Shown here in pieces: positions 26,491-36,400 of a stretch of DNA of 64,000 bases. The DNA is taken from the NCBI GenBank assembly GCA_001828855.1, contig MHZT01000040.1, positions 1 through 64,000 of the forward strand, written 5' to 3'. The translations under genes and the position numbers were made by a program. The notes beneath the pieces were generated by a model. That model saw only the letters and a list, made by a program, of their open reading frames with translations, was not told where the DNA came from and ran no database searches. Origin of the DNA: Rhodobacterales bacterium RIFCSPHIGHO2_02_FULL_62_130 (lineage in GTDB: Bacteria > Pseudomonadota > Alphaproteobacteria > Rhodobacterales > Rhodobacteraceae). Every line of letters starts with the position of its first letter. The first letter of the stretch is position 1.

Positions 26491-26771
26491 TGCCGCTGTG
26501 AGCGTCATGATCGGCGAGGCATGGGGGCCACTGGAAACGCCGCCTTGCCTAATCCCATGACCGGACCCATGGCGAAATTCTTGCTGCGTTTCGGGTGATC
26601 TTCGCCGGTCTGGTGCTGTCTGCACCGGTGGCGCGCGCGTGGAATGATGTATCGATGCAAGAGATGCGCTTGGCAGGTGGTCAAAACGCAGCCGGTTTCT
26701 GCTTGCCCATGTTGTATATGGCTGGCGGGCGCTGCATCATGCAGGCGAGATTTCTGTCATGGTATCAACAA

Positions 26772-29336
26772 ATGACGCTTAGTCGCCAGCCCACTGGCCC
26801 CGCCATGATGGGACTTACCGCCGAAGAAGCGCAGCGTCGGCTTGCGTCGGAAGGGCCGAATGAACTTCCATCGGGCGACCATCGGACCGGCCTTCACATC
26901 CTGCTTGATGTCGTCAAAGAGCCGATGCTTGCCTTGTTGCTTGCGGGCGGTGTCATCTACGCGCTGTTGGGGGAAACGCGGGATGCCGCCGTCCTGACGG
27001 TTTTTGCCTGCCTGTCGGTTGTTATCACTTTGGTCCAAGAGATGCGGAGCGAGAAGGTTCTAGCCGCGCTGCGCGACCTGAGCAGCCCGCGCGCATTGGT
27101 CATTCGAGATGGTGTGAGACAGCGCATTGCGGGACGCGAGGTTGTGCGCGGAGACATCATTGTTCTTTCCGAAGGGGACCGCATCCCCGCAGACGCGCGG
27201 CTGCTGAGCGCGCAGGATCTTCAGGCCGATGAGTCGATTCTGACGGGGGAGGCCATCGCTGTCCGCAAATCCGCAGCATTTGGCCCCGAAACAGAGCCGG
27301 TGCTTCCCGGAGGGGACGATCTGCCGCTTGTCTTTTCCGGCACTCTGGTCGTGCGTGGAAAAGGCGTTGCCGAGGTCAGGGCGACGGGGGCTGCAACCGA
27401 AATCGGCAAGATCGGCAAATCCCTTGCCTCGGTAAAGCCCGAGCCTCCGCGTCTTTATGTGCAGACCCGTCGGATCGTGCTGTTCCTTGCGGTTGCGGGG
27501 GCTTTGGTCAGCGTGCTGGTCGGCGGGTTGTATGTCTATCTCAAGGGGGATTGGCTGGAAGCCCTGTTGGCAGGGATTGCCATCGGCATGTCGATGCTGC
27601 CGGAAGAGTTTCCGGTCGTGCTTGCCATCTTCATGGCGATGGGAGCATGGCGGCTGTCGAAAGCCCGTGTTTTGACGCGGCGGGCGGCGGCCATCGAGAC
27701 GCTTGGGGCTGCAACCGTCCTTTGCACGGACAAGACCGGCACACTCACCCAGAACCGTATGGCCATCCGCGAGGTGCGCTTGCCTGACGGGCGGGTTTTC
27801 GAGGCCGGAGGCAGGGGTTTGCCGCAGGCTGACTTTGTCGAGGTGATACAAAATGGCCTTCTGGCCTGTGATCCCCAGCCTTTCGATCCGATGGAACAGG
27901 CCTTCCATGATCATGGGGGGCAGGTAGACCGAGAGTGCGGGCTGACGCTGGTTCGGACCTACGGGCTGCGCCCCGATCTGCTTGCCATGTCCCAGATATG
28001 GCGGCCTGTCGCGGCACACCAAGATTGCGTTGTTGCCACAAAAGGAGCGCCGGAAGCGATTGCCGGACTTTGCCGCCTTTCAGCCGATGAGCATGGTGCG
28101 GTGGCGCGCGCAGTGGATGCGATGGCCAGAGACGGGCTTCGGGTTCTTGCGGTGGCCAGCGGGAGCGTTCGGGGCGATGATATGCCGGACAAGCAACAGA
28201 ACCTGCGCTTGACCTTTCTGGGGCTGGTCGGGCTTGCCGATCCCTTGCGCGAGAGTGTCCCGCAGGCCGTTCTGGAATGCCGCCGCGCTGGCATAAAGGT
28301 GAAGATGATTACCGGCGATTATCCGGTTACGGCAACGGCCATCGCACGCGAGGCGGGTCTTGACGGTCAGCATCCGCTGACCGGTCGGGAACTTGACGCC
28401 CTTGACGATGCAGCACTTATGGAACGGATCGGGCGGGGCGACGTATTTGCCCGCATCATGCCCGAACAGAAACTGCGGATCGTGAATGCGCTGAAGGCGG
28501 GGCGCGAGGTGGTGGCGATGACCGGCGATGGCGTGAACGATGCGCCGTCGCTGAAAAGCGCCCATATCGGGATCGCGATGGGCGGGCGGGGTACGGATGT
28601 GGCGCGTGAAGCCTCGGGTATTGTCCTGCTGGATGACGATTTCGGCTCGATCGTGCGTGCGGTCCGGTTGGGCCGCAGGATCTACGATAACCTGTGCAAG
28701 GCGATCAGTTTCATCTTTGCGGTTCACCTGCCCATTGCCGGTTTGGCCATCCTGCCCCTTCTTTTCGGTCTGCCGATCATCCTTGGCCCAATCCACATTG
28801 CCTTTCTCGAAATGGTGATCGATCCGGTCTGCACTCTGGTCTTCGAGGCCGAGGAAGAAGAGGACGATATTATGGACCGCCCGCCCCGTGACCCCGAGGA
28901 GCGGCTTTTCTCGGCAGGATTGATCAGTTGGAGCGTGACGCAAGGCTTGATCGCCTTTGCTGCCGTTGCAGCTATCCTGTTTCACGGCGCACAGAAGGGG
29001 ATGCCAGAAGACGAACTGCGCGGCCTGACCTTCTTTACGCTGGTCATCGTCATCATCGCGCTGATCTTTGCGAACAGATCGTTCAAGGCATCGCTTGTGG
29101 CGGCGATAGGTCGTCCGAAACCTGCGCTTGTGCTGGTGCTTGCCATTGTGACCGGTATTCTGGCTGCAATAAACCTCTTGCCCGTCGCGCAGGAGCTTTT
29201 CCGTTTCGGTCCGCTTCATGCGGATGATCTTGCCATGACGGCGGGAACCGGACTGGGCGTTCTGCTGGTTCTCGAACTGCTGAAGCCCTTCTGGCGCACG
29301 GCGCGCCGTCACAGGATCATGCCGGATCAGGCATGA
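26772..29336 (+). CDS. P-type cation-transporting ATPase
   Basis: This protein of about 854 residues is a P-type ATPase of the calcium/proton-like class, without heavy-metal-binding domains. The cation-ATPase N-terminal region (GLTAEEAQRRLASEGPNEL), actuator (DESILTGEA), phosphorylation site (DKTGTLTQNRMA) and hinge (MITGDYPVTATAIA, MTGDGVNDAPSLKSA) are intact. Transmembrane helix 4 has PEEFPVVL where SERCA has PEGLP, and a later helix ends in MVIDPVCTLVFEAEEEE. The ion is not predictable by eye. The start is uncertain: 26772 begins near the conserved part, but no strong ribosome site was found, and upstream ATGs at 26739 and 26595 are open. It stands alone after an IS remnant. Confidence 0.82.
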   Translation: MTLSRQPTGPAMMGLTAEEAQRRLASEGPNELPSGDHRTGLHILLDVVKEPMLALLLAGGVIYALLGETRDAAVLTVFACLSVVITLVQEMRSEKVLAALRDLSSPRALVIRDGVRQRIAGREVVRGDIIVLSEGDRIPADARLLSAQDLQADESILTGEAIAVRKSAAFGPETEPVLPGGDDLPLVFSGTLVVRGKGVAEVRATGAATEIGKIGKSLASVKPEPPRLYVQTRRIVLFLAVAGALVSVLVGGLYVYLKGDWLEALLAGIAIGMSMLPEEFPVVLAIFMAMGAWRLSKARVLTRRAAAIETLGAATVLCTDKTGTLTQNRMAIREVRLPDGRVFEAGGRGLPQADFVEVIQNGLLACDPQPFDPMEQAFHDHGGQVDRECGLTLVRTYGLRPDLLAMSQIWRPVAAHQDCVVATKGAPEAIAGLCRLSADEHGAVARAVDAMARDGLRVLAVASGSVRGDDMPDKQQNLRLTFLGLVGLADPLRESVPQAVLECRRAGIKVKMITGDYPVTATAIAREAGLDGQHPLTGRELDALDDAALMERIGRGDVFARIMPEQKLRIVNALKAGREVVAMTGDGVNDAPSLKSAHIGIAMGGRGTDVAREASGIVLLDDDFGSIVRAVRLGRRIYDNLCKAISFIFAVHLPIAGLAILPLLFGLPIILGPIHIAFLEMVIDPVCTLVFEAEEEEDDIMDRPPRDPEERLFSAGLISWSVTQGLIAFAAVAAILFHGAQKGMPEDELRGLTFFTLVIVIIALIFANRSFKASLVAAIGRPKPALVLVLAIVTGILAAINLLPVAQELFRFGPLHADDLAMTAGTGLGVLLVLELLKPFWRTARRHRIMPDQA

Positions 29337-29657
29337 TCCGATTTGGGTCTAAAGCGCCGCGTGTCTTGCGCCCCGCCTTCTGTCCAGCAGAAATCCTGTA
29401 AGGGGAATTTGGTGGCTGCAAGGCGGCTCTACGCCATCAGTATAGACCGTATATCAAAAGAGAGATGGGGGTGTCCTGTCGATATGTGGCACCGCGCGGC
29501 GGCATCGTTACTGTGAAGGTGTTTGGTTTGCGTCTGATCGAGACCTTTGCCCAGATGGGGCAAAGGCTGTTCTTTGGCGCAATATCAACAGTTTGAACGC
29601 TTTGTGGAGATGGTCGTCCATTTTCGACGGGCAGAAATGGGCACCGGGATACTTTGA
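29337..29657. promoter_or_regulatory. Intergenic region upstream of the autotransporter
   Basis: These 321 bases contain no gene I can support. The clearest structure is a hairpin CCTTTGCCC (29544-29552), loop AGATG, GGGCAAAGG (29558-29566), about 90 bp ahead of the autotransporter start. It could be a leader hairpin or an operator. Confidence 0.4.
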
Positions 29658-32600
29658 ATGATGAACCGATTTGCACAACCGCGTCCGTTTTTGGGTGGGT
29701 CCGCGCCGACAGAAATCCGTGGCAGCATGTTGCGCTGTGTTGCGCCTGATGTGACGGTTCAAACGCGCTTTGCACGGGCCAGACGCATGGGGCGCGATGG
29801 CCTTGTTGCGGTGCTTCTGTGTACATCCGGTGCGGTTCCGGCATGGTCGCAAGTTGTAACGGCCCCCTATACCGAAACCCAGACCGTTTCTGCCTCGGCC
29901 GATATCACCACGCTGCCGGACAGCGGGGTTGGCGGGAGAAGTGGGCGCGCCGGTTACTATAGCTGCAATCAGATGACTTGGGGCTTGGCTTGCGCGGATT
30001 TCTATTCCTTCGGCAGTTTTTCAACGACGAGCGCGTCGAATGGCACCAATGCACCTGTGGGCGGAACCGTGGCCGATGTGTCTTCGGACCAACCGGAAAT
30101 CGTCTCGGTTGTCGATTATGATCCCGCGACGGTGGCAAGCCCCGGCTTCTCGGTCACTGTGACGCAGCTGGCCGGAAGTGTGGATACAAAGCTGGTCACG
30201 TCCGGGGATGGGCTGACAGCGGCGGATTTTGTAAACGGCGGTGCGGCCTTTTATCTGAAAGGCACCACGCAGGAGGGAACCCCATTTACCATCCCGTTCG
30301 CCGAAACGGTGACGGGAACGCCGCCAAATGTGGTTTATAGCGACGGCTGGACGCTGGCAGAGGTGGCCGCAGCGATCAATGCCGAGGATCTGGGGCTGCT
30401 GGCCAGCGTTGAGGCTGATCCCGATACGGGCGATCTGGCTCTGGTTGTTGCGGGGGCGGCAGGCGACAGCCGCGATTTCAGTCTGGGCGCGTTCACCGAC
30501 GTTTCGCTGGGCGGCCAATCGGTAGATCAATCGCTTGCGGATCTACCATTTGGCGAGATCACGACGAAAACCGATCCGGTTCAGGCACAATATACGGTTA
30601 CGGGCAGCGGCAGCGGTGATGGCAGTTTCCAGTCGGATCTGAACGAGATCACCGTCGACGGTATCACGGTTCAACTGGCCGACCTCGGCACATCGACCCT
30701 AAGCGTCAGCCAGTTGCAGGCGGGTGTCGGCGTTGGCACCAATGGCATCGCGGGCGTGGATGGTATCGCGATCAGCCATGATCTGTTGGTTCCAGACGTT
30801 GCCGTGGGCGAAACGGCTTATGATTTGTCAACAACCGGCGGTGATGCGGGGCAGGCCGGTCAGGGTGGTCAGGGCGGCACAGGCGGGGCGGGTGGTCAGG
30901 CCTCGACCGGGACGGTTCCCGAGATCATGGTTATCGTCTTTCCACCATTGACGATCCCCACAACCGGGTCTTTCGCGCTTCGCGGGGGGATTGGCGGAAC
31001 CGGTGGGACCGGTGGCACTGGCGGTATCGGCGCGATGGGGGGGACGGGCGGCGGGCTGCACTTTGGCCTTGAAACCTCGACAATCTCTGCGGACCTGATC
31101 TTTCAGGGCATATCAACAGGCGGCATCGGTGGCGAAGGCGGGCAGGGCGGTCTTGGCGGCACCGGCGGCGCAGGTGCTGATGCTGTCGCGGCGGTGCAAT
31201 CGTCGAGCCTGCTTCCCGAGGTAGTATCGGCTGCGGGCAACACCGGCGGCATCGGCGGGGTCGGCGGCATTGGCGGCCTTGGGGGGACGGGCGGTGCAGG
31301 CGGAGCGGTTGATGTCACTTTGGACATGGGGCAGGCGCTGGCCGAAACCGGCGTGATTGCCAGATCGACCGGAGGGGCGGGCGCACAAGGTGGTCAGGGT
31401 GGCACGGGTGGCACGGGCGGCACAGGCGGCGACGCTATCGCCTTCACCGATTTTGTCACCGGCACCACCGCCCAAGACGGCAGCACCGGTGGTCAGGGTG
31501 GCACTGGCGGCGCAGGTGGCACAGGCGGCGCGGGCGGCGGCGGTGGCTCTGTCGGGCTGACGAACACCACCGCACAGCTTGAGGTCGCCGGAGTGGCGCT
31601 GACGGCGATCAGTCAGGGCGGCACGGGCGGTCAGGGCGGCACGGGGGGCATTGGTGGCACGGGCGGCACCGGCGGGGCTGCGGATGTCACCACGAACTTT
31701 GTCACCATGACCAGAACTGCTTCGGCCGGAACCGGTGGTACTGCAGGCGACGCCGGAGACGCGGGCAAAGGCGGTGCGGGGGGAACCGGTGGTGCGGTCA
31801 CTGTGCTGAACCTTGGTTTGCAGAGCAGCATCATTGCCGGTCAAACCGCCATTCTGGCACAAAGCCTTGGCGGTATTGGTGGCGCGGGTGGCACCGGCGG
31901 GGTCGGGGGGACGGGCGGTCAAGGTGGACCTGCGGATGTAACCTCGGATACCAATAGCATGGCGTCGGGCAGTCAGGGCGGAAATTTCGTTCTGCCGGAA
32001 GCCGATGCTATGTATGCCGGTCTTGTCGGCGGGCGTGCCGGTGGCGGGAATGGCGGCAACGGTGCAGATGGTGGCGACGGCGGGGCTGGCGGAAACGGCG
32101 GCTCTGTCTTTGTCCAGAACGAACAAGGCATTTTCGTTGCCGCGACGCTTTATGGGTCGGGCATACAGGCTGAAAGCCTTGGTGCGATCGGTGGTGGCGC
32201 GGGGGCTGCGGGCAGCGCAGGTCTTGGCGGTGCTGGCAGTCAGGCTGGCGACTATTTTTCGCCCCTTAGCGGTATTCTGACCGGTGCCTGCACCCTTGTG
32301 ACCAAGGGAAGTGATTGCGGCATCGTGCTGGAATGGCCAGAAGGCCCCGGCGGGTCGGCAGGCACCGGCATGGGCGAGATCGGCAACGCCAACCTGACCG
32401 GAGGCTTTGGCAGCATAGTGTCCGTGGAAAATGCAGGCCGGGTCGCCACATTCGGCGACCATGGCGATGGTATCATCGGCATCAGCATGGGCGGCGTTCA
32501 CGGGCTGGGCGGCTATGTCGCGCAAGAGGTGTTCTGGACGGGCCTTCCGACCGGAGCGCAAAGTGGCGGGGCGGGGGATGTGACACTCTCCAATGCCGGT

Positions 32601-35048
32601 GAAGTGCTGACAGCGGGCGACTATGCAGCGGCGATGACGGCTTTGTCATATGGTTCCGGCTATGGGTCGGGCGCTGTTACGGTGTCGAATGATGGCGGGA
32701 CCATTGGAACATCTGGCCTGTTGTCGCATGGCATCATCGCCGAAAGTCACGCTTTCGCAAGCGCAGGATTGGAAGAACCTGCCGCGGCCGGAAGTGTCGA
32801 GGTGTCGAACGCTGCGGGCCATATCTCGACCGAGGGTGCGGGTGCCATCGGCGTTCTGGCGCATAGCTGGTCGGACATCGGCACAGCGGTGGCCGTCACG
32901 ATCAATAACGTCGGCGGCGAGATCCTGAGCTTTGGCCGCGATAGCGGTGTGTCGGTTGATGCGCGCAGCGTGGCCCTGAATGGAGCCGCTGGCGACGTCC
33001 ATTTGGACAACTCCGGTGGCAGGATCTACAACGTAGGGGCGGAGGGTGCTGTTGTGCTGCAAAGCCGTTCTGCCACTGCCAAGGCGGGGGATGTCTCGGC
33101 CCTGAACCACAGTGCGATCATTTCAAGGGAAGATGGCAGCACGGCGATCACGCTGGACAGCACCGGAGCCATCAACGGCGATATCCTGCTTGAAAATGCG
33201 GGCCTGATACGGGGCGGCAAGACCGGAACTGCAATCGCGATCATCGGTGGTGCGGAAAATCTGATCCTCAACGACGGGGCGCTGGACCCTGATGATACTG
33301 CGGTCATCCGCACGGCTGGCATCGTAACGGATACAGTGATCACGGCGACCAGTGGAAATGATGCGATCCAGAACCTGAACGGGGCGATGATCATCGGATC
33401 GGTCAAACTGGGTGCCGGTTTGAACAGTTTCCTGAATGGCGGCAGCGCCTATTTCCTGTCCGGCGGCGAGATCGACCTTGGTGCGGGCAATACGCTGACC
33501 AACCACGGTTATCTTTCCTTGGGCGGGCTAGGGGCCGTCATGAACGATGGCGGCGAGGATGCGGTGCTGAATGGGCGCACCACCTATGGCCCGACAGTCT
33601 TGACCGGCAATTTCGTTCAGGGCGCGATGGGCCAGATGCTGACGGATCTGAACTTTGCGACCGGCATCGGACGTATGGACTATGCCGATCTGCTGCAGGT
33701 TTCGGGCAATGCCGTGCTGGATGGCTATGTCACGCTTGAGTTGATCACGGGGGCAGGCAAGCCGGGCAGCTTCTCGATCCCGCTGCTGACCGCCACCACG
33801 ATCACCGATACAGGTATCGAAATCTATCCAACCTTCGCCTCGGGCGGGGGTTCGACGACGGTTGTGTTCCAGCCCGGCCTTCGCAGCACCGAAGACACGC
33901 TGTTTCTCGATTATGCAGTCGATTTTGCGCCCGAGTGGCTGACCCCGAACCAACTGGCCTATGCCAAGATGGTCAATGCAATCCAGACCCAAGGCGTTCC
34001 GGCCTATGAGCCTGTCGCCTTCGCCTTGGCGGCGATTACAGATCCGACCGACTATCGCCGCGCACTGGACTCCTTGACGGGAGAAGGCACGGCTGCGGCA
34101 CAGCATGTCGGGCTGGAAAGCCGTGGCGCTTTCATGGGCGGTGCATTGCAGCATGTCGGGGCGCAGTTGAAATGTGACAAGTCGTCTGGCGCATTGCCCG
34201 CACTCTGCGATCAGGAAACCCATTGGTGGAGTGAGGCGAAAAGCCAATACGGCGATATTTCGGGCAATTATCCTGACAGGGCGACACATAGCTACAATGC
34301 CTCATCCGCGACGTTCGGCGGGGATTCCCTGACGGTCGGGGCGACAACGCTGCTGGATGGAGATCGGACGCTGGGGTGGTCATTTGGCAGGGCAGGGGGC
34401 CGCTATACCGTTCTGGATCGTTGGACGCAGGGCGAGTTTTCCCAGATCAACATGGCGCTTGGCTTTGGCAAATCCTATGATAATGGCCTTTACATCAAAG
34501 GGCTGGCCTCTCTCGGGTCTGGCGATACCGAGCAAATGCGCTCTGCGATGGGGCATTCTGTGAACGGCAAGTTTTCGGCCAAATCTGCGGGCGCGAAACT
34601 GGAACTGGGGTATCAGCCAACGCGCGGCCTGACGCCGTTTGCGTCCTTCCAGTTTGATCGTCAGCGTCGTGCGGCCTTCGACGAGGATGACATGACCTGG
34701 GGCAACAGCTATGTCGCGCAAACAACATTCAGCCGCGAGCTGACCCTTGGGGTTGAATTTGATGAAAAGGTGGCCGGCGCATCTGGTGATGCGGTGCGAA
34801 TTTTTGGCCGCATTGCCGGATCAACTGAATTTGCTCCCGAGCGCAGCGTCACCGGTTCATCGCTGGCTGCACCTGACTTCAGCTATAGCGTGAGCGGATT
34901 GCCACAAACGCAAGAACGGCTGAATGCCAGCCTTGGGATCGACTACGCGGTGTCCGATGCTGCAACGCTGCGCTTTGAAGCGGAAGGCTATGTCAGTGAA
35001 ACGACAAGCTACGGTGCGCTGTCGCTGTCCTTTGATGCGCGGTTCTAA
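29658..35048 (+). CDS. Giant glycine-rich autotransporter adhesin
   Basis: This is a 1796-residue type V secreted protein. A signal peptide (GLVAVLLCTSGAVPAWS) lies about 48-65 residues after the first ATG, so the real start may be 29727 or 29787. The passenger begins with a region of about 330 residues. A domain dominated by GGxGGxGG triplets, resembling mycobacterial PGRS, follows from about 395 to 815, and then a beta-helix-like region with regularly spaced NAG/NDG turns. The last 280 residues or so form an autotransporter barrel (from WWSEAKSQYGDISG) ending in the diagnostic phenylalanine (LSLSFDARF). It should be surface-displayed or shed and probably acts in adhesion or aggregation. The neighbouring membrane LuxR-type gene may regulate it. 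Confidence 0.85.
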   Translation: MMNRFAQPRPFLGGSAPTEIRGSMLRCVAPDVTVQTRFARARRMGRDGLVAVLLCTSGAVPAWSQVVTAPYTETQTVSASADITTLPDSGVGGRSGRAGYYSCNQMTWGLACADFYSFGSFSTTSASNGTNAPVGGTVADVSSDQPEIVSVVDYDPATVASPGFSVTVTQLAGSVDTKLVTSGDGLTAADFVNGGAAFYLKGTTQEGTPFTIPFAETVTGTPPNVVYSDGWTLAEVAAAINAEDLGLLASVEADPDTGDLALVVAGAAGDSRDFSLGAFTDVSLGGQSVDQSLADLPFGEITTKTDPVQAQYTVTGSGSGDGSFQSDLNEITVDGITVQLADLGTSTLSVSQLQAGVGVGTNGIAGVDGIAISHDLLVPDVAVGETAYDLSTTGGDAGQAGQGGQGGTGGAGGQASTGTVPEIMVIVFPPLTIPTTGSFALRGGIGGTGGTGGTGGIGAMGGTGGGLHFGLETSTISADLIFQGISTGGIGGEGGQGGLGGTGGAGADAVAAVQSSSLLPEVVSAAGNTGGIGGVGGIGGLGGTGGAGGAVDVTLDMGQALAETGVIARSTGGAGAQGGQGGTGGTGGTGGDAIAFTDFVTGTTAQDGSTGGQGGTGGAGGTGGAGGGGGSVGLTNTTAQLEVAGVALTAISQGGTGGQGGTGGIGGTGGTGGAADVTTNFVTMTRTASAGTGGTAGDAGDAGKGGAGGTGGAVTVLNLGLQSSIIAGQTAILAQSLGGIGGAGGTGGVGGTGGQGGPADVTSDTNSMASGSQGGNFVLPEADAMYAGLVGGRAGGGNGGNGADGGDGGAGGNGGSVFVQNEQGIFVAATLYGSGIQAESLGAIGGGAGAAGSAGLGGAGSQAGDYFSPLSGILTGACTLVTKGSDCGIVLEWPEGPGGSAGTGMGEIGNANLTGGFGSIVSVENAGRVATFGDHGDGIIGISMGGVHGLGGYVAQEVFWTGLPTGAQSGGAGDVTLSNAGEVLTAGDYAAAMTALSYGSGYGSGAVTVSNDGGTIGTSGLLSHGIIAESHAFASAGLEEPAAAGSVEVSNAAGHISTEGAGAIGVLAHSWSDIGTAVAVTINNVGGEILSFGRDSGVSVDARSVALNGAAGDVHLDNSGGRIYNVGAEGAVVLQSRSATAKAGDVSALNHSAIISREDGSTAITLDSTGAINGDILLENAGLIRGGKTGTAIAIIGGAENLILNDGALDPDDTAVIRTAGIVTDTVITATSGNDAIQNLNGAMIIGSVKLGAGLNSFLNGGSAYFLSGGEIDLGAGNTLTNHGYLSLGGLGAVMNDGGEDAVLNGRTTYGPTVLTGNFVQGAMGQMLTDLNFATGIGRMDYADLLQVSGNAVLDGYVTLELITGAGKPGSFSIPLLTATTITDTGIEIYPTFASGGGSTTVVFQPGLRSTEDTLFLDYAVDFAPEWLTPNQLAYAKMVNAIQTQGVPAYEPVAFALAAITDPTDYRRALDSLTGEGTAAAQHVGLESRGAFMGGALQHVGAQLKCDKSSGALPALCDQETHWWSEAKSQYGDISGNYPDRATHSYNASSATFGGDSLTVGATTLLDGDRTLGWSFGRAGGRYTVLDRWTQGEFSQINMALGFGKSYDNGLYIKGLASLGSGDTEQMRSAMGHSVNGKFSAKSAGAKLELGYQPTRGLTPFASFQFDRQRRAAFDEDDMTWGNSYVAQTTFSRELTLGVEFDEKVAGASGDAVRIFGRIAGSTEFAPERSVTGSSLAAPDFSYSVSGLPQTQERLNASLGIDYAVSDAATLRFEAEGYVSETTSYGALSLSFDARF
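30840..32110 (+). repeat. GGT/GGC-rich coding repeat of the autotransporter
   Basis: Dense imperfect repeats of the codon pattern Gly-Gly-Xaa (Xaa mostly Thr, Ala, Ile, Val or Gln) are interrupted by about ten non-repeat spacers of 20-40 codons. The repeats vary at third positions, so they are not freshly amplified. Such DNA is prone to slippage and recombination. Confidence 0.8.
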
Positions 35049-35435
35049 GGGGGCGATAGATGTTTGCAGGCCATGTGATCATGTGGCCACGGCAGATGCA
35101 GCTCGGCGAGAGGTTTAGGTCTCCGTTGCAAACCGCCTTGTCTGTGCTGCAGATGTTGGTGCAACAGCAGTCCTGATCGGTAAGCTGCCTTCACGGCAGG
35201 AGTGAAAGCGTGCCTGTGGCTCCAAGGGGCCGCGGCACCACCCCGTTGGGGGACATTCCGCCGGTTGGGCGGTTCGGCCTCAGCCGGATATTGCGCCGTC
35301 TTCAAATTTTCACCAAACTCGAGCCAAAATCGAAATGAATTTCGGCAGAAGCGGTCCACTGCCGACCATTATTCCAGACTATTATGGGCCTTCTCGTGCG
35401 AACCGTGACACGAAGAAAGGGATGCAGGCAGGCGG
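35049..35435. other. Intergenic region, no gene recognised
   Basis: These 387 bases lie between the autotransporter and the LuxR-type gene. GGCCA and TGGCC flank a TGATCA core at about 35070-35089, giving an imperfect 20-bp dyad. A GC-rich section with several short inverted repeats follows at about 35220-35290. Open frames here look like noise. Confidence 0.4.
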
Positions 35436-35978
35436 ATGCGGCGCACTTTTGACAAACTGCTTGGCTTGCCACTTGTGGCGATGACCCTGATCGTTCTGCA
35501 ACTGGTTTGCGCTGTCTTGTTCGTGGTCGATCTGGCATCCGAATTGGCTATTTTGGGGCGCGCGCCTGCCGATACGCGCCATCTCGTGCTTGAGACGGTC
35601 GCAATTCTTTGCCTTCTGGCGGGAATCGCGTTCGAATGGCGCGAAGGCAAAAGACTGTTGCGCCGCACGGTCATTCTTGAAGAAGAATTGAGAAATGCCC
35701 GCAAGACGGTCTTTGATCTGATCGAGACGCATTTCGAGAGCTGGGGTCTGACGCCATCCGAACGGGACGTGGCCGGTTTTGTGGTCAAGGGACTGACCAC
35801 GGCTGAAATTTCGGTACTGCGTGGTTGCACCGAGGCGACAGTCAAAGCGCATCTGAACGCCGTTTATCGCAAGTCGGGATCGGTCAATAGGGCCGGAATG
35901 CTAAGCCATGTCATCGACAGCTTGGTCAATGGCACTTTCGATCACAAGCAGCAGGCGGATTTGCCGCGCGCTGAATGA
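35436..35978 (+). CDS. Membrane-anchored LuxR-family regulator
   Basis: This 180-residue protein has two N-terminal membrane helices (about 12-37, VAMTLIVLQLVCAVLFVVDLA, and about 50-65, LVLETVAILCLLAGIAF). A coiled coil follows (about 70-100), then a GerE/LuxR helix-turn-helix (about 105-165: LTPSERDVAGFVVKGLTTAEIS, CTEATVKAHLNAVYRKSG). There is no receiver or autoinducer domain. Such proteins sense at the membrane and bind DNA while anchored. It follows the autotransporter in the same direction after 387 bp. GGGATGCAGGCAGGCGG lies upstream of the ATG, a weak ribosome site. Confidence 0.82.
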   Translation: MRRTFDKLLGLPLVAMTLIVLQLVCAVLFVVDLASELAILGRAPADTRHLVLETVAILCLLAGIAFEWREGKRLLRRTVILEEELRNARKTVFDLIETHFESWGLTPSERDVAGFVVKGLTTAEISVLRGCTEATVKAHLNAVYRKSGSVNRAGMLSHVIDSLVNGTFDHKQQADLPRAE

Positions 35979-36400
35979 CGCAACTGTGATGCCGCCGCGA
36001 AGCAGGTGAGTCGCTTTGCGCTGGGCGGATAAGCGGGTCCGCCTTCGCTATGGGCGGGGGCGTTGGAATGGGCCGCGCGAACCATTTTACCCATCTCCTC
36101 CCGGGGGGCTTTCACCGCAGGCAGGATGCGGTTTAACAGCGTCTGCGCCCTTCGGATGTAAGAACCTGCGGCTGGTTCATCGATGCATGTGCGCGCCACA
36201 GATTCCATGCCGATGAAGGGGCAGACCTGATCCAGCGGCGCCGAATGGTTAGCAAAATAGCCATAAACTGCGGGTGTAAAGCACAGAAATCCGGTGGCCT
36301 AGAACTCGGGGCGAATGGTGAAGGCTTGGAAAAGGGTGTCTCAGCTGTCGCCATCCGACAGCTCGGCACCTTGAGCCGTCTCCAACATTAGGGAAACGAA
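35979..36400. other. Intergenic region, no gene recognised
   Basis: No convincing coding frame is seen in these 422 bases, although a minus-strand frame near 35942-36208 is open. A perfect 8-bp hairpin AGCTGTCG-CCATC-CGACAGCT lies at 36343-36363, just upstream of the cytochrome gene, and may belong to its promoter or leader. Confidence 0.4.

Noticed and set aside
29508..29852. Minus-strand frames upstream of the autotransporter
   Set aside because: They overlap the autotransporter start region and have no motif or ribosome site.
30840..32110. CRISPR-like or tandem DNA repeat array
   Set aside because: The repeats are codon-level Gly-Gly-Xaa units in a single open frame, with no constant repeat-spacer structure.
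31113..32561. Antisense frame opposite the glycine repeats
   Set aside because: The open frame is a by-product of the GGC/GGT repeats; the translation is Ala/Arg/Pro noise.
35045..35359. Minus-strand open frame of 104 codons after the autotransporter
   Set aside because: Composition looks like antisense of GC-rich DNA, with no ribosome site or recognisable motif.
35942..36208. Minus-strand open frame of 88 codons overlapping the LuxR-type gene end
   Set aside because: It overlaps a well-supported gene and shows no known motif.
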